DNA of 30,992 nucleotides from Leucocoprinus leucothites (GCA_013368445.1 JAACJO010000077.1:1-30992), one strand, 5' to 3'. Counted from the first letter of the stretch, positions 10,055 through 21,470 are shown. Made by a program: numbers and translations. The notes: generated from the sequence alone by a model not told the origin.

Positions 10055-12732
10055 ACTGCTAGGTTGGTTCCAAACGAGCGAGCAGGCCGCAGTAAAGGAA
10101 GTCAAGGAGCGTCTTCTCTTCAAAGTGACGATATCTACGAAAGAGGCTTAAGGAGCAGGAAGCCGAGTAAGCAGCTGTTCCTGGTTTCTCAGCGTCCTCT
10201 TCCACGGCAGAGATATTTATGGAAAAGTAATCACAAGAGATTCTGGCGATTCCCACTGCGCTGCACGAAGCGCCAGACAAAAGACGCTAATCAGTTCGGT
10301 GAATAACCTGGTGAGAAATAGTGCTCGAGCGTTACCTCAAGAGATCGCCTCGTTCTCCCACCTGGCTAGAGAGATTCATAAACAATGTGGTAGGTATTCG
10401 CTCTTGAAGACTGATTGTGGGTGTTTCCCTATGAATAGAACCACCCCTCGGCCATCATTAAGAACATGTTCCATTTCCCTTTGAATAATCATATGAAATG
10501 ACCATAAGATCATCGGTGTCGTACATCAGAATAATCAGTCGAGGCTCCGTTCTAAATACAGACGACGTAGCCCCCGACGAATGAAATCACTCCCTCGTTC
10601 TTGAACTTCGTAATACACCCTGACTAACAAACAGCTTTGGTTCCGGTAGTTGACAAGGGATGAGCACGGACGCACAGGCGCCTTCACCAGGCTATAACAG
10701 GATCGATTCTGATAGAAGGCAAGTATTAAGAGAAATAATGATCGACACGGTTGCAGATCAAACACTTACTTATGATCCTGCGAAGTACTTCCATCGTCCT
10801 CCCCCTCCGCGCTCGCATCACGAAGATATTCTGAACATAGGCAATTCTGACCGACGTTTGGTTTGGGCGGGGGGTCGGGCCTAGAGGGCAGTATGCCGGA
10901 ATATCTGGCAAAAGGAAGTCAAGGAGAGGCTGAGTCCACGTTCAATGGCTCTGAAAAAAGCGACACAGAAGCCGCTCCATTATTTCGAAAACTATTAGAA
11001 TGTTCCGCGGAAGCGTCGACGAAGCAGTGACGCGATGGACAGATATAAAGATAGCACATTGGATCTGCATAGGGGGGAGGAACGTCATCACAGATAACCA
11101 AGGCAACTTCATGCAAATGAGAGGTGAGCATGCTCGATTCATGTAGTATTTAGCCATACTGTACCTGAATAGATTACGGAGCAGACTCATCTCCCACTTC
11201 GCTCCTCGGATGCTGTAAGCGCCGAATCCGAGGACAATTCTTCAGTTCTTGACTAAAGGTGCGGTTTGGTTCGCTTGAATCCTATTCACGGTAGACTTCT
11301 CTGTCGTGTGGGCGGAGGTGGATAATCATCCGAGAAATTTGATCTAGGAAGATGTCAAGTCGTCAATGATTAGGATTCAAGCGCGTAAGAAGCTAGGCCC
11401 TATCTCACCGGCACCATTCTTCAATCGACTGTCCGAGACTGTCCTCGAAGGGTTCGTCAACAATGAGAAGTTGAAAGGGACTGAACCACCAGGGACCAAC
11501 GTGATACGGGGCTGGGGTACTTGAATCTCGTTCGCAAGCGCAACTGGGGTCACATTAGGTACCCATTCCCGTCCCCGACTCGTATAATCCCTGGTTCAAT
11601 TTACTAGAGACCATAAATTGATGCGTTTTGATGGCCGACAGCCGCAAGGAAAAAGGCGGGGTTGTGATGGATGTGAAACATGGATAGGACTGTGAGGCAA
11701 ATGAGTAGTCCATCAGAAAGAAACTAAGAGATAGCCGCACCCTGCGTGTTGGACTAAAGATCTCGCCCTTTAAGCGAGAGCGGGTCCCAGCCTGCCCCTC
11801 CATCACCACCAGAAATTCCGGGAGCTGAGCTCGGGCATTTTGCTATCAATACTCCAAGGCTGACATTTGTACCGTAGATGGGAGATAAAGTAAAGGGAAC
11901 GCTTCATGTTGATGACGATACAGAGCGGAGTAAGACGCAAGAAGAAAATGGGTGTCGGGCGTTAAAAGACCGCTTGGATTAAGTCCCATCTAGACCTCAA
12001 GGCTGTAGGTTTCGTATCATACGCATATGGAGGCATATGGAGGAGCTTTGAAGGCACGCCCAAGGATTGCATAGAAGCACTCAACGGGGGAGGGATAGAG
12101 GAAATGGATCAGCAATCTCGCCGAGCACCTGTAGGTCACGTGGCGATTTTAATTGATGTCTACCCGTCTCGCCTCGCCCTCCAACACCCCCCTACATTCA
12201 CTCTAGGCTTAGATCGACGACTGTCTTCCAGTGCTTTCAGGCAAATATAGACGTCCATAACTACCCGGACAAATCAGCAGGCGCTTTATAATAATTTGAA
12301 ATCTGACAATGCTCACAAATTTGCCAACACTTTTGTCAAGCAGAGTTTGCTCCCAGTTTCATCGGGCGAGGTCCCTCTCCTCTTCAACATTCTTGTTCGC
12401 CCCATCGGAGCTGGATCATGCATACCAGCGCCTCTACCAGATGGCTATCCTCTACTCATTGCGACTCTCTTAAGTGCCTTCTCGATTGCAAGTGCCAAAT
12501 TTCTTGTTCGGGGGTAACATCGAAGGCCCCATGCCTTTCTATTCCACTCAGACTGATTTCGGGCACGTTTATATGATTCAAAGAGCACAAGGTATGGGAT
12601 GTCAAACCATGGTGAACATTCTCGCACCGGCAATTGGACATTTTAACAGGCGATGGTACTAGCAGTAGCGGCAGATCTCACTACCGCTCACCATCGACGT
12701 TATCGTGTACCATTTGCAAATATGTTGACGAT
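10055..12732. other. Gene-poor stretch with unexplained fragments
   Basis: I cannot support any gene in this 2.7 kb. It contains a 16-bp repeat (AAAGGAAGTCAAGGAG at 10094-10109 and 10911-10926), both encoding KEVKER in one frame. A short open frame lies at 10660-10884 (+), with no recognised family. A stretch at about 11358-11520 (+) reads as protein-like (RIQARKKLGPISPAPFFNRL) and ends at a stop. There is a tandem GCATATGGAG pair near 12024-12044. This looks like old, decayed coding sequence rather than an active gene. Confidence 0.4.
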
Positions 12733-13800
12733 CCCCTCCCAGTGCGTGTCTACTTGGCAGGAAATGAAGATGTTATAAAAATGATACTGAAGACCGGTGG
12801 ATCCTCCATCACAATGCAGACATGTTCTCGATTGCGTTGTGCACATCCATCCTTGTTGTCGTCAATTCACAAGTGATGGTTTCAAAGTTCATTTACCGCA
12901 GCGGTGGACTTGCCAACGGATCATCCATCAAAACTGGGCAATTCATTTTGAACGGAGTCGCAAGTCTGGTACTTGATATAATGATTAGTTCTATGGAGGT
13001 CTGTATGTCATCAAATGAATCAAGAAATCATCGGTCCATTACCGTCCTTCTGGTTGTAGATTTGGCGGGTATGGGCTATATGGACGGCTTCTCCGTACCA
13101 ACTCCACGTCACCGGAATATCAATCCTTCTCTTTATATCAGATTTAGGTTCGGTAAAATTACAAAATAATCGAGTTGAGCATAAACTCAATCCAACTTTT
13201 AAAGGAGTCAATATCTCAGGTATAAGTTATTGTCTGACCTGAAGGACCCTCATAGGACGTCTCAACCATTATTCCATGCACTCTGAATCACTATCCTTGT
13301 CCTCGATACAGCTTTCCTTGCTGTTACATTCTTTATAATCACTGGTTGTCTGTATATGGTGCACAGGCGCCTTAATCAATTGATGGATAAGCCGCCCAAG
13401 GCCTTCCTCTTATTTGATGCTACAAATCCTGACTTCAATTTCAGCAGGCACTATCTCTCAATCAACAGTTTATTACACCGGTATCGTAGCAATGTTAACC
13501 GAGTCCTATGCTCTCAGAGTGTTTTTCTCGGTTGTATTTGTAATTGCATTCAATACAGATGCTTCGCCTCTTTTCTCTGCAATTAAAAATCCCTCAAAGG
13601 TGAACCAGGGAATCGTCCTTGCTTTGTGTGGAATTCACGATAACTGACAGGTATCTGTATGATATGAATACTTAGACGATCGCCTATCTTCTCTTGCCTT
13701 TTTGAGTACTCTCGAAACGGGCATGGAACTGAGAGACGGAACGACAGCTGAATACCTTACAGTGGATGAGAACGACAGCCATCCACGGAACTCATGTATG
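12733..13800 (+). pseudogene. Decayed 7TM receptor-like pseudogene, copy C
   Basis: This aligns with copies A, B and D. The end of exon 1 (about 12760-12998, ...SLVLDIMISSME), exon 2 (13060-13147, IWRVWAIWTASPYQLHVTG), the exon 3 remnant (to 13386), exon 4 (13448-13599, VAMLTESYALRV) and exon 5 (from 13676, TIAYLLL) all sit in the expected order. There are many lesions: an unrecognisable N-terminus, a frameshift early in exon 3, a TGA at 13284-13286, loss of the third donor (ATAAGC at 13387 where B has GTAAGC), and TGA codons at 13703-13705 and 13730-13732 in exon 5. It cannot encode the full protein. The 3' limit is approximate. Confidence 0.85.
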
Positions 13801-14701
13801 GGGGCCTGAGAGTACTGTAAGCAGACGCCCTGGAGTTACCAATATCTGGGGGAAGGGAGATAGAATTGATGGGCACTATCTGATACCATTGTATACTGCT
13901 TTTCAAGCTTGTAATCACCATGAAAGTCGTCATCCGGATGGTTCGTCTCTTCCATTTTGCAGTGGCTCGATACCCGGTGCTGGTCGGATCTCCTTCCAGA
14001 ATTCCAGTCCAAGTCCTGATTGGATATCACTAATCATTGGAAACGACCTACCCCCCTGTGTCAAGCACCTGATTACAATGCTGAGAGGGGTAAGGGAAGA
14101 TCTAAGGAAATGTTGGACTGAAGCTTAGTTGACTGAGAAGATCTAAGCATGTGACAGGCAGAACATTACGGGAACCAGCAGGGAACTCTATTACCTCTAG
14201 AGATATAAGTTATATTGCCAGGAGAAACAAGGCCAGGAGCTTTCGCTTTTCCAAGAATTATTGTAAGAGTAGAGGAGTTGCTGATTTTACTCCACTAGTA
14301 TTGTTGGTCCTCAAACTCCGATAAGACAGCCTACGATTGAGGAAAATTGACCAACATGCGGCTGTGTCAGAAGTTTGATACATGATGGGTTGAAAATGCC
14401 GCTGTATTCTGGTCGCGAGTGATGCTCCATGGCGAGTGGTTCTCTTTATACACTTCCACCAAACATGATGCTGATGGGTGATAAGAAAGGTATATATCCA
14501 GTAATATCAATCTCAGGTTAATGTGCACGTACACAAGCCATACTCGGGATCGAGCCTGTAACAGTTCGTGGTCACCAGGATCTCCATAACCAGCGGGGGC
14601 ACTTATTCTTAGACCACTTATGAGCTATTTCTTACTAAAAACTCCTATTCCAAGCTTGGAACACCTTACAGTTCCCACTTTCCCCTCCTTCTCATTTCGA
14701 C
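13801..14701. other. Intergenic, probable upstream region of 7TM copy B
   Basis: No gene is seen. The last about 60 nt before the ATG at 14702 are pyrimidine-rich (CCCACTTTCCCCTCCTTCTC), a common fungal promoter or leader trait. The 5' part may still include the decayed tail of copy C. Confidence 0.45.
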
Positions 14702-15951
14702 ATGAGCTCTGAGTCCGTGCAATCTCTCACCATTTACCGTAATTATGAAGCTCTAGAGCTTGTCAGTTGGACGACTGTTGCTGGAGCCTTTTACGGAATC
14801 GATCTAATGATGTATTGCCTGTGCCTACAGATGCTATACAACGAATTTCGAAAAGGTGACCGCCCGAGGCAGACAGTCCTCTTGTTTATCCACTCCCTTT
14901 CGATTATGTTATGTGCACTGATAGATGTTGGCATCTGCTCTCACTTCATTGTCTCTGCATACATTGACCATAATGATGGACTTGGATCACCTATCCTTTA
15001 CCGGGCCAGCATTGTGCATGATATACCAGGATATGTGATTTTGGATTCACTGGTAATTCTCGTGCTTGATACGCTGATCAATGCCATGGAGGTATGTATT
15101 TTTCTTTTTCATGGGGGGAGAAGGGGCATATTTTGACTGATCACTCTTATACTCTAGGTGTGGCGTATATGGGTTTTTTGGTCCGCCTCTCCCTACCACC
15201 TGTACGCCACGGGGACATCATTTTTTGTTTTCCTTTCAGCTCTAGGTAAGATTATAATATTGATCATGGCCATAAAAACTGTACTCAAACGAATTGATTG
15301 GATTTTAGGAATTGAAACCGCGTACTTCAGTGGCTGCTTTGTTATTAAGGACCTTGGGAAAATTTCTGGATCAGTAGTGAATGCACTTGGAATTGCGGTC
15401 CCTATTGTCGATACAGTCTTCAGTCTCCTCGCATTCTTTCTAATTGCAGGTCGCTTATATATCACCCGTCGATATCTTGGTCGGTTACTGGGTAAGCCAT
15501 ATGCATTAACCATTGGGCTTTACATTCATAACAACTATAACACAAAATTCATAGGCACTGCACATCGGCCGTCAGTCGAGTATACGAGTATAATGGCAAT
15601 GTTGGCCGAGTCTTACGCTCTCAGGGCGGTTTCCTCGGTCTCATACGCCGCTGTATTTGCTACATCTAGTATTCAAAGGCCAGCTCTATCGCTTTTTGCC
15701 ATCATGAATGATCACGCCAAGGTAAGTAGAGCCCTTGCTATTCTGAGCTGATTGACCCCCAGGGTTGACCATTTCACCTCCGCTGATAACACTGTTCTCA
15801 GGTGATCGCCTACCTGCTAGTTCTTTATCGAGTGCTCTCAACGCGAGCGTGGAAACAGGATACTGTGCACCATTTGAGCACCTTGCAGTGGAATCACGAG
15901 CAGGCTTCTACCGTGGTAGTATCCAGGGGCCCTGACAAGGCATTGGACTGA
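14702..15951 (+). CDS. 7TM receptor-like membrane protein, copy B (intact)
   Basis: Exons are 14702-15091, 15158-15245, 15309-15491, 15555-15721 and 15802-15951. They total 978 nt (325 aa). All four introns (66, 63, 63 and 80 nt) have good donors (GTATGT, GTAAGA, GTAAGC, GTAAGT) and YAG-type acceptors, and phases agree with copies A and D. This is the reference member for the family in this window. Helices in order: VSWTTVAGAFYGIDLMMYCL, VLLFIHSLSIMLCALIDVGI, a helix at the end of exon 1 (LVILVLDTLINAM), VWRIWVFWSASPYHLYATG, VDTVFSLLAFFLIAGRL, SIMAMLAESYALRAVSSVSY and VIAYLLVLYRVL. Basic residues follow the AGRL helix (TRRYLGR). It belongs to an abundant agaricomycete 7TM group without a proven ligand or signalling partner. 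No signal peptide is evident. Confidence 0.87.
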
Positions 15952-16529
15952 TCAATATCACGCAACAAATCCATAGGACATCGTTAATCTTCGCTTATAT
16001 CGATGGGCTACTGTATGAAAGGAAGCTGTGGTCCAAAAGGACAACAGTGAGTGTATTGTTGAATATTGGTCATGAATACACATCTATCATATTTTACCTG
16101 TTAATAACGTCCTCTGGAATCTGTCAGCAAGGGGTATCAACAATGTAGGTATAAAGGAAGTAAAACATATTCGGTGCCTAGTGCGTAAGCATATCAAGGA
16201 TGGAAGCAGAGCATGATCTTTCCAACTCTTCGAAAGCTTCCATCTGCTAGTCATCAGTGACGGGACGGCTACCCTAGTTGAACACCATACTGATCTGATA
16301 GCATGTACAGCGTAATTTGCTCATATGGATTACCGGAACACCAGCTGTCACGGTCTGATCCCGAGCGAGATCTTGGGTTAGGACTTTTGCAATCTCTGTT
16401 ATTTTGAGGAATAAGAGTCGGCGTCCTGGGGACCTCAGGCTGCCAATGCCGATGTCATGGTGGAGCTTCTCTGAGGAGAATGGTTTGAGTTCGAGCTTCC
16501 GCGAGATGCTGAGACTCAATCCAGATGAT
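15952..16529. other. Intergenic stretch, no gene seen
   Basis: This lies between 7TM copy B (+) and a possible membrane-protein remnant (-). The only longer frame, at 16274-16519 (-), lacks hydrophobic segments or paralogues, and I do not support it as a gene. Confidence 0.4.
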
Positions 16530-17140
16530 TAGTTGGTCAGTCTTAAGCAGATGTAAGTTCTCACATCTAGAGAGATCTTCTGGACCGTGTACCCAGCATC
16601 ACCAGTTTCCGCTAACCAATAGAGAAATGCCACGGAACCCGCGAAAAACGAGAGTATATAAATGAACACAGCCAACGGATCATCCAGGCGGTAATGTGAT
16701 GTGAATGTACCCATTCGAAATTGTCAGTTTGAATTCTTAGCGCACCTAGATGTAATGGAACGTTTGGGAGATTATATCTTGATGCCGTGCATATGCGTGC
16801 TAAAGACCACACACTCACGCGAATGTTTGATCCCGAGGCGAAGGGCAAGCGCCTTTGCCAAGCTTTTGCCTGGGTCACATCATAAGGCATCCCAGGGTAA
16901 TCTTACTTATTGTGACCGATGGCATAATGTGAGGTGGACACCATGGGAAAGCGAAGTAAGATATCCATGTCACATCGTGGTAGTCGAGTGAACCGAGATC
17001 ATTTCGAAGACAATTATGACGGTGCCCAGTTGGGTATAAACCGCATTTGATAAAAAGAGAAGCATTGCTCATATGTTTAGAAAGACAAGTCAACGAGCAC
17101 AAGAACGATAGCGACACCGGTATAAGTAACATGCGAGATA
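16530..17140 (-). pseudogene. Possible remnant of a second four-helix (MARVEL-like) membrane protein
   Basis: One strongly hydrophobic segment on the minus strand (within 16560-16700, PLAVFIYILSFFAGSVAFLYWLAETGDA) resembles the third helix of MARVEL-type proteins. It follows a plausible intron (GTGAGT...CATCTAG, about 16743-16815). Upstream, near 17090-17140, another hydrophobic run (GVAIVLVLVDLSF) could be a first helix. I could not chain these into a phase-consistent gene, and the frames between them carry stops. It may be a broken gene or a gene I failed to splice correctly. The limits are approximate. Confidence 0.28.
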
Positions 17141-17165
17141 AGACATATCAGCAACATCTCCATTT

Positions 17166-17944
17166 CTACGCTTCCTCCTCGGGTTTGACGTAGTGACGAG
17201 CGAAAAGGTCTAGAAATGGTCAGGTCTGTCAAAATTTCTGAAGGGTGGAGAAATGCCAATATACCATTCTGAAGCCATAAAATCTAGCAACCAGGATCAA
17301 TATCGTACTGCAGGACAGTGATCACACCATTATCTTACCTTATTAACAGCTTTAATAACGGCGAGCTTGGTGCTCGAGTCGAGTTCAGCATGCTCCATGA
17401 CTGCGGAAATAAGAATATCTCCAACAAACCCTATCCGGAAATTGTTGTGAGCCCGGTTTCCAACCAGATAAATGAATCGCGAACCGAGAAGCAGGCCAAC
17501 ATGGACATACTCCACGCGAAGTCCTGGTTTCTTGGCACGGTGCTTGAAGCCAGAGTCTTCGACTCCCGTGTGCATCCTACCGACTTTGTCAAGGTATTCC
17601 CAAGTCTTGATGTCCGCATAGTCCATTGTGACGAGCTTGGCAACGTACCCCGCTAAGAAGTCCTTGCGGAACTTGATCTGTGGGTGATCAAGATTCAGAT
17701 CCTCAGCAGAGGTCGGCACTTCGCCAGAGTAACCAGTATTCCGAGGGACAAATGACTGAGCCGTGATGGTGAACTCGAAAAGTTTCAAGTAAACAGCATC
17801 GACGACGGTCGGAACGAGGGGTGCAAGATAGGGTTTGGCCGCATGTAATGCAGCTGCGTCTTTCTCGTCGAAGTTGATGAAGTCACGGATGTACTCAACG
17901 CGGGAAGGGAGAGATTCTAAGGATTCAGGGGTGATGTTGCGCAT
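17166..17944 (-). CDS. Protoglobin (globin-sensor type heme protein)
   Basis: Four exons on the minus strand: 17485-17944, 17339-17430, 17265-17283 (a 19-nt microexon) and 17166-17209. Together they are 615 nt, 204 aa, close to the usual length of about 195 aa for single-domain protoglobins. Introns are 54, 55 and 55 nt. Diagnostic features are YIRDFINFDEKDAAALHAAK, LAPLVPTVVDAVY, the conserved HPQIKFRKDFLAGYVAKLV block, and YLDKVGRMHTG, whose His125 is the likely proximal heme ligand by analogy with the (I/V)GxxH motif of globin-coupled sensors. The C-terminus is ILWLQNDLFARHYVKPEEEA. The first intron is a multiple of three with no in-frame stop, so unspliced RNA would add 18 residues. Gas binding or sensing is known for the family; no output domain is fused here. 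TTTATA at 17988-17993 is a candidate TATA box on this strand. Confidence 0.9.
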
Positions 17945-17987
17945 GTTAGAGCAGAGTAGTAGAAAGTGGGGTGTAAGAGAGCGATGG

Positions 17988-17993
17988 TTTATA
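17988..17993 (-). promoter_or_regulatory. Candidate TATA box of the protoglobin gene
   Basis: Reads TATAAA on the minus strand, about 45 nt upstream of the protoglobin ATG. The weakened equivalent in the pseudogene flank (ACAATACAAAGCATCGCTCTTC near 4042) differs at this site. This is positional evidence only. Confidence 0.35.
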
Positions 17994-17994
17994 T

Positions 17995-18940
17995 CTCTTC
18001 ACTACCATCCTGGGAACAAAGAAGAACAGAAATTAAGCCAAGAGTAAGGTAAGAAGTCTGCATTCGTCGGCCAAGAATATTGGTGGTTGATAGTTAACCG
18101 ATGTCGGCATAGGCTTCCGAGATTGCATAGCTATTCCACGGGCTAGGATCCAAAACGGTGGTGCACACATAGACCACAAAATTCGGAGGTAAGGTCACGC
18201 TTCTGGGGGTCGTCAAGGAGTGCTTATTTTTACCAGTCCCGCTGGTCATTAAGGCTGTCAAGCTCGATCCAACTGCAAGACAAACACGGACGGTGCAATA
18301 TTTGCTGAAGAGCTGATTTTTCTGTCTCACTCGATTACGTTTACATGGACCTCCTAGCTTAAAAGGAGTAGGAACAACTTAGCTATGCCCTTGTGAGATG
18401 CCTCGTCTACGTTTGAAGGTGCGGGATACCTAGCGTTAACCTTCCTATCCTTGTCCTATGCATTTCCGAGAGTACTAGTTGTATCCTGCATGGGTTGGAT
18501 GTGACTGGAGACGCTATGGATACGACTAGTCGAAGAGGGAGAAATGGCAGGGACAGGATGCATCATGGAGAGTTAGGATTGTACCGGTCTCCGAGTTGAG
18601 AGCATCGAGGAAGGATGCAAGCAAGAGCGCTTTAACGAACGACGTGGTGATTTCCGATCCAGCTTTCCCACATCCGGGCCGTAAGCTTCGTTCGGGTGGG
18701 CCGGCAGGTGTTGACAGTTCAATACACCTGTTCTGTTGACCTCTACCTCAAACAGGGCGCACTCTCCGATAGAATGGGGTGTCTGCTACATGAGGTGCTT
18801 AGTGTGCTTATTTTGACATATGTTTCGGAATTGTGTCGGTGCTCGCGATGGTGTTCGCTCTTTAAGTAGCTACATGATAGTAAACTAACGAAAATCCGGA
18901 AGAAGCACCCATTGAACCATGCATGTAAACTAAACAACAG
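17995..18940 (-). other. Spacer between membrane gene copy 2 and protoglobin (right arm)
   Basis: No gene is seen. About 330 nt next to the membrane gene (18600-18940) align by eye with the 3' flanks of copies 1 and 3. Shared words include CTACATGATAG.AAACT, GGGC.CACTCTC, and the GATTTCC.A.CCAGCTTTC region. The part nearer the globin matches the left arm more weakly. This supports a duplication that includes spacer as well as genes. Confidence 0.55.
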
Positions 18941-20032
18941 TCACACTGACTGTATGACTTTCTCTGAATGAGCGTGCTGTACTACCTCCTTATTCTTCTT
19001 CGGCAACGGTGGCATTCCAAATTTCAAACAAGCCTGGATAATAATTACCTCCGTAATACAGCCAATGATCACAGCTGCAAGGTTCCACTGTTTTCTGACT
19101 ATCACCCCATCGGCTATTATTTGCCTAATGCGTGCTTGCCATATGAGTGGGAATAGGGCATAGACAATGAAAAGAGGCGAGACGATGAATGCGCAGCCGC
19201 GGATGATCTTTAAGACGAGACAGTTTTAGTATTAACAACGAGAGGAGGCCTAGACACGCACGAAATGGTCATTTACTCGGGATGATTTTCTTGCACGAGC
19301 ACATAACATGATGGAAGTTACCGCAATGTTCACCGCGGCAACGAAGAAGAAGGAGAGATATGCCATATTCAGCTTGTCCCGCGCCGCTCCGTCTGCCTGT
19401 ATGTTTGCAGGGACTGAATCCATTAGGTACGTTACTTCCATCCCCACAATCCCCATGCTTAAGGCTAGGAGTATGACAATTAGGATGGCGTCTGCGATTG
19501 CCTTGACATCCCTCATCCAACGCGGAGTGTTTAACATGATCTTGTCACGGCGCGAAAGAAGTGCCAAGATGCCCGAGACGAGGAATATGTCTGCAAGATA
19601 CCCCATTGCATTCCACGCCCCGATGAAGCTCGGAGACCACCTCGCTACTCCTACTGCGAGTGTGTTGTATGTTCTCCCCACGTACGTCGCATGTAGCACG
19701 TAGGCGGTGGTAAGAAGTAATGTGACCATGAGGAGACATACAGGAAATATCGGACCAACGCTGTATTCCAACGTTGCAATAGACGGAGGTACCTTGTTGA
19801 TTCGTCTGCGTATGTTGGAGAACGCTTGGAGTGCTTGTAAGGCAGTTACTACAGCAAAGGTGACGTTGAAGGCGAACTCGACGGCATCAATAGGCTCGAG
19901 GGAGAAATTAGAATCTCCACCAATGCCACTAAATGATCCTCCACCACCACGCCCACGCCCTCTTGCTGAGATAAAGGAAGGAAGAAACGTGAGGGCGAAG
20001 ATTAGAGTACGGGGCGCCTGAATCGAGAGCAT
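18941..20032 (-). CDS. Signal-peptide plus 7TM membrane protein, family 1 copy 2
   Basis: Two exons on the minus strand, 19262-20032 and 18941-19207, separated by a 54-nt intron, give 345 aa. The donor is GTGCGT (19261): the residues just before it, VNDH(S/F), are conserved across copies with synonymous changes, so the upstream GTAAAT is coding rather than a splice site. The N-terminus has a signal peptide (TLIFALTFLPSFISA), then an Arg/Gly-rich linker (RGRGRGGGGS). About seven helices follow, including AVEFAFNVTFAVVTALQAL, IFPVCLLMVTLLLTTAYVL, AIADAILIVILLALSMGIV and AAVIIGCITEVIIIQACL. A juxtamembrane motif RRRINKVPPSIATLEYSVGP is shared by the full-length copies. I do not recognise a named domain. 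The location next to an F-box gene is duplicated with it. Confidence 0.85.
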
Positions 20033-20799
20033 TGCCGTTAGAGAAAGGGATGAGGGACAAAAGCGAGTTCATACTCAAAAGTACGCTATTTGAGCATTTG
20101 AGACTTAGAAATTGGACTAACCTAAAGAAGCGCGATAAAGATCGAGAGGTGCTATACGTACATGAATGAGGATGACCAAATTTTACTTGAAAGCCACATC
20201 TTGACACACAGAGGCTGTGGTGAATCAGATGGTGGAGCCGAAAACTGTTCTCTCTCGTCGTACAAAAACACTTCGTTCGAGCTGCGATTCACCTAGTGAA
20301 CTCAGGGTTGACCGTGTTTGGGTACAGAGAATATTGCGATAACACTCAACCACAAACTCACTGTTTGAGGTGCAGTGAGTGTCAGCAAGACATCCGAGTC
20401 TTGTCAAGTATGTCCTGTTGGTGGTGGTGTATTTATAGGACAAAAAGGATGAAGGGATCAAGCCATAGCTTCTTGATCCAGATCAACCGAGCGATACCGG
20501 AGGATGCCACCTGTCGATGAACAGACCCTGTGGTTCTCCGGGAATGATGACCATTTAGTGTAGCAGGGTTCCAGGTTGGGATCTAATCCGACAAATTCGT
20601 AGCTGCTGAGTCGTAGTATTAGAAACTTTGATCAAAGTGGTTGGGCACAGGGAAAGCCAAGGGTAATAATCGTGTCAAGGGAAAACTCTATGGAAGTGCA
20701 TGAGGAGGGGGGAGAGTTAATGATAAACCCACAGGCAACCATCCGGAAGCATGTCCATAAACTAGTCTATAATCGTTAATTGAAGCGTATATAATGAGA
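20033..20799 (-). other. Duplicated 5' flank of membrane gene copy 2
   Basis: No gene is seen. It aligns by eye with 22560-23370, the 5' flank of copy 3. Matching words include GTACGCTATTTGAGCA(T/C)TT, CTCACTGTTTGAGGT, GGATGCCA(C/T)CTGTC, CTGTGGTTCTC.GGGAA and ATAATCGTTAA(T/C)TGAAG. A TATAAATAC sequence on the minus strand near 20430-20438 could be a promoter about 400 nt upstream of the ATG. This suggests a long leader or a regulatory region shared by both copies. Confidence 0.5.
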
Positions 20800-21085
20800 A
20801 GACATATGATTTTATACTCAAGACTAGAATTGGGATCCTTTGTCGTGGTCCTTATGGGATCAGTCCACACTGGCACCTCATACCCGCCATCACCACAGTT
20901 GGTGGATGCGATGTACTCTACTGTTAGATCGGGGTGCTCTCATAGACCCTTCGAGAGAGGCAACACAGCGAGGAAGACAGGTCCTTTCACCTGGATTTTC
21001 CTCAACGTTTGCGTCCTCGACAGCACCATGTCGGAAAAATTCCTGCGATGATCGGGCATCCGATGTAGTTCCAAGGCTTCGAAGC
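20800..21085 (-). pseudogene. F-box protein C-terminal remnant
   Basis: This encodes a segment close to the C-terminal part of the F-box gene at 23437-25088: E.LELHRMP..R.FSDMVLSR.QTL.K..VKG...AVLPLS, then EHPDLTVEYI.ST, GDGG and a WTDPIRT.T.D tail. A TGA at 20940-20942 replaces a Leu codon of the intact sequence (LSKGL-stop-EHPDL). The F-box and the N-terminal two thirds are absent. It sits between membrane copies 3 and 2 exactly where a complete F-box gene precedes copy 3. It is therefore the leftover of a tandemly duplicated F-box + membrane-gene unit. Confidence 0.85.
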
Positions 21086-21470
21086 GAGTAAACAACATAG
21101 CCATGCCTTGGATCGCTTGCCAGACCATGATGCATCGTCTACTTTGAAGACGTAGTGTTACCGCTCTGTCAAAATAATGCGGCGATTTCCAACCCAGCTT
21201 TCTCGCATCTGGGTTGTCAGAAATACACAGGCTTGGAGTGGGCCGCCACGCCGCTGACAAGGCACGCTCTCCACTAGAATGAGGGACTGGTGACATGAGG
21301 CTTTAGTTTACTTGTTTCGACGTATGTATGCATATTTTTTTGGAAATACATCGGTGATCATTGCTTGACGATATTCGCTATTTAAGTAGTTACATGATAG
21401 CAAACTGGCGAGAAGTTGAAATCAATTACTTAAAGTGTCCATTGAGTCGCGCGTGTAAGTATAATAACAG

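Larger units (their letters stand above)
17465..19756 (-). repeat. Right arm of inverted segmental duplication (intact genes)
   Basis: This is the counterpart of 2606-4575 in opposite orientation. It carries the 3' part of membrane copy 2, the spacer and the first exon of the protoglobin, all without lesions. It lies about 12.9 kb from the left arm; the interval holds 7TM copies A, C and B and the MARVEL-like gene. Confidence 0.75.

Noticed and set aside
17330..17944. Single-exon 204-aa reading of the protoglobin frame
   Set aside because: It includes a 54-nt phase-neutral intron as coding and stops inside the next intron, missing the conserved C-terminus. That it also totals 204 aa is a coincidence.
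19262..19285. GTAAAT as the splice donor of the family 1 membrane genes
   Set aside because: The codons it would remove (VNDH) are conserved across all three copies, and copy 1 changes them synonymously (GTCAACGATCAT). GTGCGT a few codons later gives the usual 54-57 nt intron.
19308..20021. Plus-strand open frames antisense to membrane copy 2 (and 21841-22548 antisense to copy 3)
   Set aside because: They are mirror shadows of the helix-coding strand; conservation follows the minus-strand protein.
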